Shown here piece by piece: positions 20,901 to 28,042 of a stretch of 64,000 nt of DNA. The stretch covers positions 1 to 64,000 of the forward strand of contig NZ_LGAK01000005.1 in the NCBI RefSeq assembly GCF_001292705.1. Reading direction: 5' to 3'. The notes under the pieces are model-generated. The model ran no database searches, was not told the DNA's origin, and worked only from the letters and a program-made list of their open reading frames with translations. How positions within the stretch are numbered: position 1 is the stretch's first letter; every line of letters starts with the position of its first letter. Source of the DNA: Marinagarivorans algicola (GTDB lineage: Bacteria; Pseudomonadota; Gammaproteobacteria; Pseudomonadales; Cellvibrionaceae). The position numbers were made by a program, and so were the translations under genes.

Positions 20901-20927
20901 ATTGAAGACAACTGGCATTCTTGTTAA
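14991..20927 (+). CDS. Bifunctional alpha-amylase/pullulanase lipoprotein with four starch-binding modules
   Basis: 1978 residues with a lipoprotein signal (Cys20 in LSAC) and an Asn/Ser-rich linker, so probably cell-surface or periplasmic and membrane-anchored. The first GH13 domain (~40-560) has nucleophile Asp262 (YRIDTAKH), acid/base Glu291 (FAEVFD) and Asp361 (SNHD), and is alpha-amylase-like. Two CBM26-like starch modules follow (~673-760, ~766-855), then a pullulanase-type part with a beta-sandwich N-domain (~980-1080) and a second GH13 domain carrying WGYDPYHF, VVDVVFNHT, Asp1379 (FRFDLMGH), Glu1416 (YGEGWD) and Asp1537 (DKHDNE). Two more CBM26-like modules close the protein (~1794-1885, ~1887-1978). 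It should cut both alpha-1,4 and alpha-1,6 bonds in starch, glycogen or pullulan. The secreted alpha-amylase gene follows in the same direction. Confidence 0.9.
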   Translation: MKKAIYISCIIIFVLGLSACSNNTNNTHNNNSTTSQSSSSAPPANEHKASLIYHLMPDRFANGNTDNDGTPTTGFNPKSSRHFHGGDIAGITQKLDYLSGLGISDIWLTPIFKNEMINDRAGYHGYWITDFTALDPNFGTEEELRTLIEKAKEHNIGIILDIVTNHTADVIQYSECTNCDFSAMPYTPVIADTYKTIKNPAWLNDSALYHLQGNITNDSQAITGDLSGLDDLKTSDPAVLKGFVDIYSQWATQFDIAGYRIDTAKHVEPEFWQQWQADILMANPNLDIFAEVFDGNPKNIANYLHDSHLKSGLDFGLYYAINDVFAKGESPQRIANTLKADYNYNTQSEPKTLKTFISNHDVGRLSYFIDKHQTQATPQEKLDRLIQAYGFLFTVRGTPIIYYGDEQGFIGTGEYEGARDDMFASQVESLNTITNLGSSATTADDNFDSQHPVYSALKELQTLRQGHSALAQGQTLVNVASSDTGLLIYSHFGQDNNTYSEYVVAFNTGYNTQTHTLSGADFYNRTPENTPTYTTLYSYNDATHSEGILTLPAYSFTILKSQATDTQTFDSITLTAEPAGNQLLLTATAQYASGLPILGQVTLQQSTKEQSTKEGFKTLLQDQTLPYTFTIDANALDETTAFKAIISYSTATGQSAIEQSVTLNHTTTQVEPMRVQFKKPDDWSDAVNIYFWDTQLSSFEPAWPGILMTPTGDNWYSFEFPASISSANIIFNDGNQQTENLAQNQSACYIDGQWQTQDCNAPPPGQTIFVKKPANWQGPLYVHYWDAGDATNTEWPGVSMLDLGGNWYRFTLPLGATQANIVVHDNNGSQTDNLNTASGQCFDIADNTWSPACDLTNLVGIEGASAHWIDETTLILMQPNAKATQWQLQASMAAGITINDSQLEGAQSIATLTPTELTEAQRERLKDTHKALATGTAFTVSNSTNNNTNNSTAPSLRSLIQSQLVVAQFNDDNKLLAATHVQTALVLDDQFSYTGPLGVHNESNAPTISVWAPNVQSLELQRFDSDFTLLQSHTATPDNQGVYHFVGDSTWYGQYYQFAIKAYHPASDQVEQYSATDPYSISLSSNSQYSQIIDLNDASLQPANWSALKKALPPWQNISIYEGHVRDFSAQEANIKKSDQGRYNALTYDGITAPLSNGMQHLKNLADAGLTHFHLLPVNDIATINEETLTTAPLTLEHTVKEVCDRNIVEKLTPYCDDYSEMTLQQLMTTLTEQDPSNTHVQDIISFARTEQFPSIDAFNWGYDPYHFLVPEGSYATNSQGPQRILELRNAVSSLHTIGLKTVVDVVFNHTYASGLNTQSVLDKVVPGYYHRRHPITGVIANSTCCDNTAAEHTMMEKLMRDAVVLWAKQYKIDGFRFDLMGHHPKRVMLSIREALNALTLERDGVDGANIYLYGEGWDFGEVSANQRFAQASQTGLTGTLIGTFNDRLRDGVRGGNFTDTGLAAGFASGNAVYSEPQSTTTTAQAQADAIRIGLAGNLVNYTFIDHTGQQNTGKGLNNIAYNTSPLENVLYVDKHDNETLWDNTQPKLPANFSAQERVAVHLLSQAFVNYGQGIPFHQMGTDLLRSKSMDRNSFDSGDWFNRIDFSENNDSGITNNWAQGLPPAESNSSRWEIIKTLFDNNNIQVDAALMRQAHQGFTEQLKIRYSTELLRLNNADDVNKRLKFWNTGADQKSGLIVMSISGSDCNTSQDRTFEYDGILIAFNADATAIEWQDDTLSTLPFEVHPLQNINPGSFDIQTGIFTLPAISPSVFVLPKGSAAALPCNTLQTPIQTPGITIYAKAPTEWSLPLNIHFWDTLPKQTETQWPGNTMQSIGENWFSYTLPADVNEANLILNDGNGNQTADLYRQGDGCFDISDDAWQANCDLPGITLSFKKPEHWSNNIRAYSWENGSDQNLEWPGQLMTEADGVFRVTMPRGVRSTKIIFNDLGTPEASGEQTPDLFIDQDSCYSIEDNWHSC

Positions 20928-21134
20928 ACAATACAGTCATATAAATTAAAATATTAAATGCATAGCCATTCATAGTTATCACTACTAAGGCTATGCATAC
21001 CATGAAAATATAACTACAGGAAAAGCATGACCCATACCACAAGGGGTGGCATCGTCGCAGGCTAAAACTGCGCACATTCGTTTAATAAACTACAAACTAC
21101 AACATAGATAATAACCTGAAAACCGGAGTGATTT

Positions 21135-22796
21135 ATGAATCATACGATCCCCAAAAAAATAACAACGTGGATGCTTGCAGCATTGGCCAGTGGTGCCGGT
21201 GTTACACATGCCCAAATACCTGAGCCACCAGCGAGAACTGCTTTTGTTCATTTATTTGAATGGTCATGGAATGATATTGCCGAAGAGTGTGAAACGGTTT
21301 TAGGGCCAAAGGGCTTTGCTGCCGTACAAGTATCGCCACCGCAAGGTGCACCAGAGGGTGATGAATGGTGGCGCCGCTACCAACCGACCGATTACGAATT
21401 AAATAGCCGAAGTGGTAACGAAGCTGAATTTAAAAGTATGGTTAGCCGCTGCGCAGATGTAGGGGTCGGGATTTATGTTGATGCTGTCATTAACCATATG
21501 CAAAATAAAGGCTTCTCCCACCCAGAGGTGCCTTATGGCTATAATGACTTCCACCATTGCTTAGACCCTATTGATTATCAAGACCGCTGGAAGATTCAAA
21601 ACTGTGATTTATTAGGGTTAAGTGATTTAAAAACAGAATCCGCCTACGTACAGCAAAAAATTGCAGATTATATGAACAAAATGGTTGATATGGGTGTTGC
21701 AGGTTTCCGTATTGATGGTGCCAAACATATTCCTGCGGCTGATATTGGTGCTATTTTGCGGCGCGTGCGCGGTAATCCATATATTTTCCAAGAAGTGATT
21801 CGCGCCAATGAGCCAGTACAACCTGAAGAATATAGTGCTAACGGAGACATCACGGAGTTTACGTTTGAACGTGCCATAGGCAGTCACTTTAAAGGGCAAG
21901 TACCAATTAAAAATTTGCGCTACCTCAGTCAGTGGGATAACGTTTTACCTAGTGATCAATCAGTGGTTTTTGTTTCTAATCACGATGATCAGCGCGAACA
22001 CCCCGAAAGGACACTCACCTATAAAGATACCTCTGGGCTTTATTATATTGGCGAAATTTTTATGCTCGCTTACCCTTATGGCTACCCCAAAGTTATGTCT
22101 AGTTACTTCTTTGATAGCTATAACCAAGGTCGACCTGATAATGGCGTTCACTCTGGCGACGGCTGTGGACAGGGCTGGGTCTGCGAACATCGCTGGCGTG
22201 GTATCGCCAACATGGTGAACTTCCGCAACTATACCGTGAGTGATTGGTCAGTCAATAACTGGTGGGACAATGGCAACAACCAAATTGCGTTTAGTCGTGG
22301 TGATAAAGGCTTTGTTGCCATTAACCGAGAAGACAGGAGTAATCTTAATCGTACCTTGCAAACCGGCATGCCCAGTGGTGAATATTGCGATATTATCAAT
22401 GGTAACTTTGATGCACAGACCAAAACCTGTGAAGGCGAAACTATTACAGTAAATAGTGATGGTACTGCTCGCTTTAACGTCAGCTCTCTCAATGCTAGTG
22501 CGATCCATGTGGGTGCGAAAGTCGGTGATTGCACCACAAACTGTAATGGCTGGAAAAACGCCTACCTGCGTGGTACCCCTAATAACTGGCAAACAACACC
22601 CATGACACGCGATAACGGCCTTTGGACAACAACAGTAAGCTTTAGCGGTGATAATCCACGCTTTAAAATTTCTCGCTTTGATGATTGGTCAGAAGCCTAC
22701 CCTGCAGAAGACTTTTTAATTACTCAAGGCGCCGGGACCTATCGATTAACATTTGACGATAACCAAAAAAACATTAGTGCCGTAAAATTAAATTAA
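21135..22796 (+). CDS. Secreted alpha-amylase (GH13) with C-terminal binding domain
   Basis: 553 residues with a Sec signal peptide ending near THAQ. The GH13 barrel starts at AFVHLFEWSW, a sequence shared with animal-type and actinobacterial alpha-amylases. The catalytic residues are Asp194 (FRIDGAKH), Glu220 (FQEVIR) and Asp284 (SNHDDQ). Domain C runs to about residue 455. A Cys-containing linker joins a C-terminal domain of about 75 residues starting near YLRGTPNNW, a beta-sandwich seen on other bacterial amylases and probably starch-binding; its CBM family was not assigned. GGAG precedes the start by about 7 bases. It lies 207 bases after the amylase-pullulanase gene, so co-expression is likely but an own promoter is possible. 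It endo-hydrolyses alpha-1,4 glucan. Confidence 0.93.
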   Translation: MNHTIPKKITTWMLAALASGAGVTHAQIPEPPARTAFVHLFEWSWNDIAEECETVLGPKGFAAVQVSPPQGAPEGDEWWRRYQPTDYELNSRSGNEAEFKSMVSRCADVGVGIYVDAVINHMQNKGFSHPEVPYGYNDFHHCLDPIDYQDRWKIQNCDLLGLSDLKTESAYVQQKIADYMNKMVDMGVAGFRIDGAKHIPAADIGAILRRVRGNPYIFQEVIRANEPVQPEEYSANGDITEFTFERAIGSHFKGQVPIKNLRYLSQWDNVLPSDQSVVFVSNHDDQREHPERTLTYKDTSGLYYIGEIFMLAYPYGYPKVMSSYFFDSYNQGRPDNGVHSGDGCGQGWVCEHRWRGIANMVNFRNYTVSDWSVNNWWDNGNNQIAFSRGDKGFVAINREDRSNLNRTLQTGMPSGEYCDIINGNFDAQTKTCEGETITVNSDGTARFNVSSLNASAIHVGAKVGDCTTNCNGWKNAYLRGTPNNWQTTPMTRDNGLWTTTVSFSGDNPRFKISRFDDWSEAYPAEDFLITQGAGTYRLTFDDNQKNISAVKLN

Positions 22797-22877
22797 TACG
22801 TCACTCTGTATACTCGTTTTTTCATATAGCATATATATTTTAGTGCATAGACTGTAACGCTTTAGCGGTATCAAAGT

Positions 22878-22912
22878 AAGGCTAATCAATTATTATTGAT
22901 TAGCCTTTTTAT
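22878..22912 (+). terminator. Rho-independent terminator after the alpha-amylase gene
   Basis: A 13-base-pair perfect stem AAGGCTAATCAAT/ATTGATTAGCCTT with a TATT loop, ending in TTTTT and further T-rich sequence. It lies 81 bases after the amylase stop. Confidence 0.93.
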
Positions 22913-23035
22913 TTTGAAATTTTAGCACATTCATCAAAACTCACACTCGTTGCCGCATTAAACGCTCAAATGTTATTTTTTAGCCACTCGACTTTAGCAG
23001 CCTATCAAGACCAAAATTAAGCATGCACTGACTTT

Positions 23036-23072
23036 AGGCTTTGTGTGTTATGGTACAAAGCCTATCTTTTTT
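23036..23072 (+). terminator. Orphan intrinsic terminator or attenuator
   Basis: The stem AGGCTTTGT/ACAAAGCCT has a 10-base loop and is followed by six T after ATC. It lies 124 bases after the amylase terminator and 132 bases before the ATP-grasp gene, with no gene between. It could end a small RNA of up to about 120 bases or act as a leader attenuator for the ATP-grasp gene. Confidence 0.7.
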
Positions 23073-23203
23073 GCCTCCCTTCTACACCGATAAGCAAACG
23101 CCCCGTCTGTCAAGTGTGTGCTCTAAACACTTACCCATTGAATTAATTTCATAATACCGACGCTTCGGTCCAATATGGGACCTCATCTATATGGTAATTT
23201 GAA

Positions 23204-24250
23204 ATGAAAATCGAAATAATCACGCCTATCAATGCGACACTAAAAGAAACAGGTTTTGGCTCGTTATTGGCGTGTAACGATGTATTGGCTGCAGTGCAAG
23301 CTTTGGGGCACACTGTACAGGTCAGCGAATGCAGCTCTATGAATGATTTGAGCGATGTAGTTAAACGTAGTCCCGATTTGGTGATTCTAGCCGCGAAATA
23401 CATGCCTCTTGTCGGTGAAAAAGATGTCTGGTTTTCTGATTATTTCGCCAAAAATCACATTGTTTTTTCTGGCTCTAGCCGTGAAACGTTAAAATATGAC
23501 TCCGATAAAGTCCTCGCCAAAATTCATCTTGCAAGCTTAGGTATAAAAACGGCTAAATATTTTACAACCACGCCGGGCGAACACAAAAACGAAAATGCGC
23601 TACCTTTTTCATTCCCTTTATTTATCAAGCCAACCGATGCCGCCAACGGCAATGGTATTGATGATCAATCGTTTGTTGAAAACTTTCAAGACTTTGAAAC
23701 TAAAGTTGCAGCCTTACATGGTATTTATCACCAACCCGTACTCGTTGAAGAGTACCTCGGCGGCAGAGAATTTACCGTCGCTGTCATAAAAAGTGATGAT
23801 GGGAACATGAGTATTTCAGCTATTGAATTAGTACCTCCAGTATCATCAGGTACCTTAAGAATACTGGGCGCCGCCGTCAAAGCGCACGATACCGAGACAC
23901 TCAAAGCCATCACAATTACAGATATTAATGCAGTTAAAGATATCGCCGCTTTATCTTTTAATGGCCTTGGCGCCAGAGGGTTTGCGCGTATTGATATCAA
24001 AATGGATAGCGATGGAACCTGTTATTTTATGGAGGCCAATCTTATCCCCGGCATGAACCGCAGCAGCAGCTACTTCCCGCGGGCGTGTAATATTGCCAAC
24101 GAAATACCTTACAATAACGTTATTCAGCTCATGCTAAATGAATCTTTAGGCCGTGCACAACCTGATCTAAAGCTTGCGCCGCGCATTAAAAAAAATACCG
24201 CCACTACAACACCGCGTAGAGCCACCATTACGCTTTCAGATCTCCAATAA
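23204..24250 (+). CDS. ATP-grasp ligase, D-Ala-D-Ala ligase-like, substrate unknown
   Basis: 348 residues, cytoplasmic. The fold elements of the D-alanine-D-alanine ligase branch of ATP-grasp enzymes are visible: an N-terminal Rossmann-like part ending in FSGSSRETLKYDSDK, the ATP-binding FPLFIKPTDAANGNGI, VEEYLGGREFTV, GFARIDIKM, and the metal site EANLIPGMN. Real Ddl enzymes have different N-terminal and substrate loops and normally sit in cell-wall clusters. This gene sits beside a polyamine cluster, so an amide-forming ligase on an amino acid, peptide or polyamine is a reasonable guess. No good Shine-Dalgarno sequence precedes the start. It converges with the EamA gene across a 58-base gap. 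Confidence 0.8.
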   Translation: MKIEIITPINATLKETGFGSLLACNDVLAAVQALGHTVQVSECSSMNDLSDVVKRSPDLVILAAKYMPLVGEKDVWFSDYFAKNHIVFSGSSRETLKYDSDKVLAKIHLASLGIKTAKYFTTTPGEHKNENALPFSFPLFIKPTDAANGNGIDDQSFVENFQDFETKVAALHGIYHQPVLVEEYLGGREFTVAVIKSDDGNMSISAIELVPPVSSGTLRILGAAVKAHDTETLKAITITDINAVKDIAALSFNGLGARGFARIDIKMDSDGTCYFMEANLIPGMNRSSSYFPRACNIANEIPYNNVIQLMLNESLGRAQPDLKLAPRIKKNTATTTPRRATITLSDLQ

Positions 24251-24308
24251 AAACGTCGCACCTCTAAAGTATCGAGGTAAATTGCCTGTCGCTTGCACTG
24301 TAATCGCA

Positions 24309-25220
24309 TTATTGGCGGCCGGCATTGAATACAGTAGCGGCCAGTGAGGCAAGCACAATAATGACACCACCTATAGCTTGTATTACTGTAAAAGTGTCGC
24401 CCAACCAATACATAGCAAAGAGAGCGCCAAAGGCAGGCTCGGTACCCATCAGTAGTGAGGCCCTTGAGGGCGAGGTATGGCGTACACCATAGTTTTGTGC
24501 AAAAAATGCAAATATAGTGCAAAACACAACAAGATATAGCGTGGTAAACCAAAACGATGGTGAATCCGGTAGTGTGAAGTTTGCAAAGTCTGGGGTTAAG
24601 CACAACAACGTAATAGCCCCAACAGCAACAACACCGGATTGCAGTGTTGTCAGGCATATTGATGAAAGCACCTTGTCTTTCATCAGCACTTTAGTACACA
24701 CTACCATACAAGCACGCAGCAAGGCTGCTAACAAAATATACAAGTCGCCTTTGTTTAGGCTAATACGCGTATAATTTTGCTCAGTTAAAAGGAATACGCC
24801 ACACAAACACATGCAGGCCAGCAGCACAAGCGCGCGCCCCGGAAAAACCTTAAACACGCACCATTCGATAAAGGGCGTAATAATAATACAAAGGCTAATT
24901 AAAAAAGCCGCGTTTGATGCCGTGGTATAAACGATGCCATAGCTCTCGGCTAAAAATATACACAACAAAATAATGCCGGTAGGCAATGCAAAAAGCCAAT
25001 CCTTTGCTAGCCCTTTACGATAATCATTGAGATACAAAGGGACTAAAAAGCAAACTGTTATAAAAAATCGAATCGCTAAAAAGGCTGCTACCGAAACAGA
25101 TAAAAGCACCTCTTTGGCTAGTCCATAGCTTGTCCCCCAAAATATAGCCGTCAATAACAACATCAACTGCGCAGTTGGTAATGTATTCATTTTAATGGAG
25201 TTTACACAAAGACTAGTCAC
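24309..25220 (-). CDS. EamA/DMT-family membrane transporter
   Basis: About 303 residues with ten predicted hydrophobic helices in two EamA repeats, the drug/metabolite transporter layout. Typical family sequence is visible: AIFWGTSYGL near the N-terminus, and a C-terminal repeat with LLMGTEPAFGALFAMYWLGD. It is probably an inner-membrane exporter of a small metabolite. It is the last gene of the minus-strand run that starts with speD, 57 bases after the aminopropyltransferase gene, so polyamine or derivative export is a context-based guess. The start is uncertain: GTG at 25220 has AGAAGG very close, and ATG at 25187 has no clear site. Both give a complete first helix. Confidence 0.88.
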   Translation of the reverse strand: MTSLCVNSIKMNTLPTAQLMLLLTAIFWGTSYGLAKEVLLSVSVAAFLAIRFFITVCFLVPLYLNDYRKGLAKDWLFALPTGIILLCIFLAESYGIVYTTASNAAFLISLCIIITPFIEWCVFKVFPGRALVLLACMCLCGVFLLTEQNYTRISLNKGDLYILLAALLRACMVVCTKVLMKDKVLSSICLTTLQSGVVAVGAITLLCLTPDFANFTLPDSPSFWFTTLYLVVFCTIFAFFAQNYGVRHTSPSRASLLMGTEPAFGALFAMYWLGDTFTVIQAIGGVIIVLASLAATVFNAGRQ

Positions 25221-25277
25221 TGCCTTCTCTTAAGTTCACGAGTTTTTAAATTCACAGGAGTTTAAATTTTTTCCTTT

Positions 25278-26990
25278 TTATTTGGCAAAATAAATACCGT
25301 CGTGCTTGCGCCAACCTTCCGCATGATAATTGTATAACGTAGGCGCACTCAAGCGATTAATATCTATGCTATTAATTTCATCAAAAAAAGACTTAGAAAA
25401 ATGAAACGCGGCTAATATTTGTGGATAGGTAATAAAGTCGTGATCAAAGCCACTGTCAGCATGGTTAGTAATACGCTGCTGCGCACCGATACCACGTTTG
25501 GTACCAAGCGACCAGCCCCACTCGCCAAATGAGGGAACATTAGCATGGTACTGATCAACCGTTAACCCCGTTGCCGCTAGCGTTTTACCAATCGATAAAA
25601 ATGCTTTTTTAGAATGATAAGGCGACGTAGACTGCACCACCATAGCACCATCACCTGCGAGTAAACTGGCAATTTTAGAATAAAAGTAAGCACTATAGAG
25701 TTTATTAAGATCAGGATGGCTAGGGTCAGGTAAATCAACAATAATTGTATCGTAAATAGCCTCACTTACCACTAAAGCTTCGATCTCTGTAAAAGCATCA
25801 CCATAAATAAACTGCAGACGCGGATCATTCAGCGCATTGGCATTAAGCATCGTTAAACGCTGACTCAACCACGGCGGTACATCGCCTTGCTCACCTTTAA
25901 AAGTACTAATCATAGTCGCATCTAAATCAATCAAGGTGATCGTTTTAGGGTTCCATTTTAAAACTTCTTTAGCCGCTAATCCATCACCACCACCAATAAT
26001 TAAAATATTGTTTTGCCTAGCAGAGGCAAGCATCACAGGTGCCACTAAAAAACTATGGTAGATCGCTTCATCCGCCGAAGAAAACTGTAATTGACCGTTA
26101 ATATATAAATCAATAATAGTGGGTTTATGAGGCGAGGCGATACGCTCGGTAATCACTAAATTTTGATATTTAGTATTGTTACTATAAACCACCTGATCGC
26201 TATAAAGCATATTACTCATAGCATTCATCCAGCCGGTACCATTCATCAAAATAGCCAGCAATACTATGGCCGTTAGCCCTTTAGCAGCCACTAGAAATCG
26301 CGCACCTTTAATATTTTTATAAAAATGACTTAAAAATATTGCACCCAGTATTAAATTCAATAAGGCCGTTAGTGCCGCTGCAATAATAATCGGCTTAGTC
26401 AGTAATACCCAAATCCATATCGCAGCCCCAAGACCCCCGCCAATATAATCAGCGCCATACACTGTGCCAGCATTGTGCTCTAATTTATGCTTGTATAAAT
26501 CTTCACGTATACGGGCAATAAATGGGATCTCCATACCAATTAAAATACCGAGTAACAACCCTAAAAGGTAAGGGAAGCCTTCGGCTATTTGCTTAAGCGC
26601 AAAAACAGGCCCACCAGACAGGCTAATCGTTTGGTGCAAGCCAAAAGCATGTTGCAATTGTGCAGGTAAAACATACGCTAGCGAAAACAATCCAGCCATG
26701 GCTAAAACAGCCGCACCACCGACCAATGCAATAGCCGCTTCAAGCCAAGCAAAGCCCGTATAAGCACAACGAAAGGTACGCGCATAAAAAGCACCAATAC
26801 CCATAGCCATAATCATTAAGCCAATCATCGCATACACAGCGGTATCGACCGAACCTAAAATGCGACCGGCATAATGCGCAATTAAATACTCATACACCAT
26901 CCCACAACCCGCACCTGTCGCCATCAGCCCCAATAAGAGTGAATCTTTGTAACGTAAAATGGCTGCGGGATTTTTGAACAATAACTTCAT
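25278..26990 (-). CDS. Membrane-fused polyamine aminopropyltransferase (SpeE-like)
   Basis: 570 residues. The first ~250 residues contain about seven hydrophobic helices. The C-terminal ~300 residues are a spermidine-synthase-type methyltransferase fold with the decarboxylated-AdoMet-binding motif IIGGGDGLAAKEVLKW, the acidic LIDLD strand, FIYGDAF, and the catalytic-loop region VDLPDPSHPDLNKLY. Known enzymes of this fusion type transfer aminopropyl groups to a diamine; the membrane half is uncharacterised. speD in the same run would supply decarboxylated AdoMet. A 23-base gap separates it from the DUF350 gene upstream, consistent with one transcript. The acceptor diamine is not predictable from sequence. 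The start at 26990 has a weak ribosome site. Confidence 0.9.
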   Translation of the reverse strand: MKLLFKNPAAILRYKDSLLLGLMATGAGCGMVYEYLIAHYAGRILGSVDTAVYAMIGLMIMAMGIGAFYARTFRCAYTGFAWLEAAIALVGGAAVLAMAGLFSLAYVLPAQLQHAFGLHQTISLSGGPVFALKQIAEGFPYLLGLLLGILIGMEIPFIARIREDLYKHKLEHNAGTVYGADYIGGGLGAAIWIWVLLTKPIIIAAALTALLNLILGAIFLSHFYKNIKGARFLVAAKGLTAIVLLAILMNGTGWMNAMSNMLYSDQVVYSNNTKYQNLVITERIASPHKPTIIDLYINGQLQFSSADEAIYHSFLVAPVMLASARQNNILIIGGGDGLAAKEVLKWNPKTITLIDLDATMISTFKGEQGDVPPWLSQRLTMLNANALNDPRLQFIYGDAFTEIEALVVSEAIYDTIIVDLPDPSHPDLNKLYSAYFYSKIASLLAGDGAMVVQSTSPYHSKKAFLSIGKTLAATGLTVDQYHANVPSFGEWGWSLGTKRGIGAQQRITNHADSGFDHDFITYPQILAAFHFSKSFFDEINSIDINRLSAPTLYNYHAEGWRKHDGIYFAK

Positions 26991-27013
26991 AAAACAGGTG
27001 CTTTTGAGAAAAA

Positions 27014-27892
27014 TTAATGAGCCATAAAGCCCATAAATAGTGTAGCAATCCCTAAAAATAGCGCAGCTTCTATAGCTGCAACCCCTATATTACGTTGCTG
27101 GTCAACCTCTTCGACTACATTAATTTTGCTTAAAACAATAGGGCATGCCAGTGTATATAGCAGCCACACAACAAGCATAACCGCTAGCCCTAAGCCCAAC
27201 CAGGTATAGACAATTTCAAATAATAATATTGATGCGTAATTTACCAGATACGCAACACTAGAAAGCGCAAAAGCCGTAGCAAGCATTTGCGCGGAAAAAC
27301 GAATAGCTAAGGCAATATTATTGCTCTGAATGGCGCTTTGCCAAGTATTATCTGGGTTGCGCTTAGAAAATATAACGGTACGCAATAAAGTGACCGCCGC
27401 TAATATGATTTGTAAGGCAATAAATACCAATGCTACAGGCAATAAACCATTAACACTGTCATCTTCTACCCAGGTAATCGAGGTGCGGATTACAACACCT
27501 ACTGCAATAAGATTGGCGGCAGCAGCAATAGCAACGGCGCTATTGCCTTTTTTGATTTCATCGCGTATGCAAATTTTTCGCAGGAGCAGTTTATCTTGTA
27601 CTAAAAAACCGACTTTAAGTAATACGATACCCAGCACACCATACATTGAAACATTAAGTGCCTCTTGCATGAGTGACGCATGAGCATCACCGGACATTGC
27701 ACCCGACATAATCAACATTAAAGCCAGTACAGCCCCAGCAATAATAATTCCAAAGGCTATGTTGTCTTTTTTATCGAGCTCATCTTTTACGTGCACGCCA
27801 ATTAAAGCGCTCATACCATAGCGCAAGCCAATCAGTGCCGCTAACGCCAATACAACATTAATGCATACTACCGCTATTTGCCAAATTAACAT
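27014..27892 (-). CDS. DUF350 membrane protein (YjfL-like, duplicated)
   Basis: About 292 residues with eight hydrophobic helices arranged as two DUF350 units, each with a charged turn near DKKDN or DQQRN. E. coli YjfL is a single DUF350 protein in the yjfIJKL cluster; the doubled form here is common in other proteobacteria. Function is unknown; a channel or membrane-stress role has been suggested for the family. I chose the second Met (27892) because AGAGGA sits 6 bases before it and would be too close to the ATG at 27898. It lies between the lipoprotein and SpeE-like genes. Its DUF2170, PspA-like and DUF2491 relatives are about 15 kb away at 42.9-44.9 kb. Confidence 0.88.
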   Translation of the reverse strand: MLIWQIAVVCINVVLALAALIGLRYGMSALIGVHVKDELDKKDNIAFGIIIAGAVLALMLIMSGAMSGDAHASLMQEALNVSMYGVLGIVLLKVGFLVQDKLLLRKICIRDEIKKGNSAVAIAAAANLIAVGVVIRTSITWVEDDSVNGLLPVALVFIALQIILAAVTLLRTVIFSKRNPDNTWQSAIQSNNIALAIRFSAQMLATAFALSSVAYLVNYASILLFEIVYTWLGLGLAVMLVVWLLYTLACPIVLSKINVVEEVDQQRNIGVAAIEAALFLGIATLFMGFMAH

Positions 27893-27966
27893 TTCCATTC
27901 CTCTTGTATCGTAAGTAAACCTGCTATTTTTGTGGGCAGATTTGAACAGTTTAAATTTTTTCGTAA

Positions 27967-28026
27967 CTATTCAGCCGAACCCAAAAAATCTCTTAACAGG
28001 ATGCTGATGGGTTATTTTCTGGGCAT
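27967..28026. repeat. Dispersed intergenic element, copy B
   Basis: The ungapped partner of 6688-6747 (41 of 60 identical), starting CTATTCAGCCG. It interrupts the polyamine gene run, filling most of the 150-base gap between the lipoprotein gene and the DUF350 gene, and so may affect expression of the downstream half. Confidence 0.5.
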
Positions 28027-28042
28027 TTAAGCGTCGGGAGCG

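Noticed and set aside
23204-24250. Naming the ATP-grasp gene ddl (D-Ala-D-Ala ligase)
   Set aside because: Only fold-level motifs match. The substrate loops and gene neighbourhood differ from real ddl genes, so only the family is claimed.
24124-24657. A 177-codon minus-strand frame rich in Cys and Tyr
   Set aside because: It overlaps both the ATP-grasp and EamA genes in other frames, and its composition is not protein-like.
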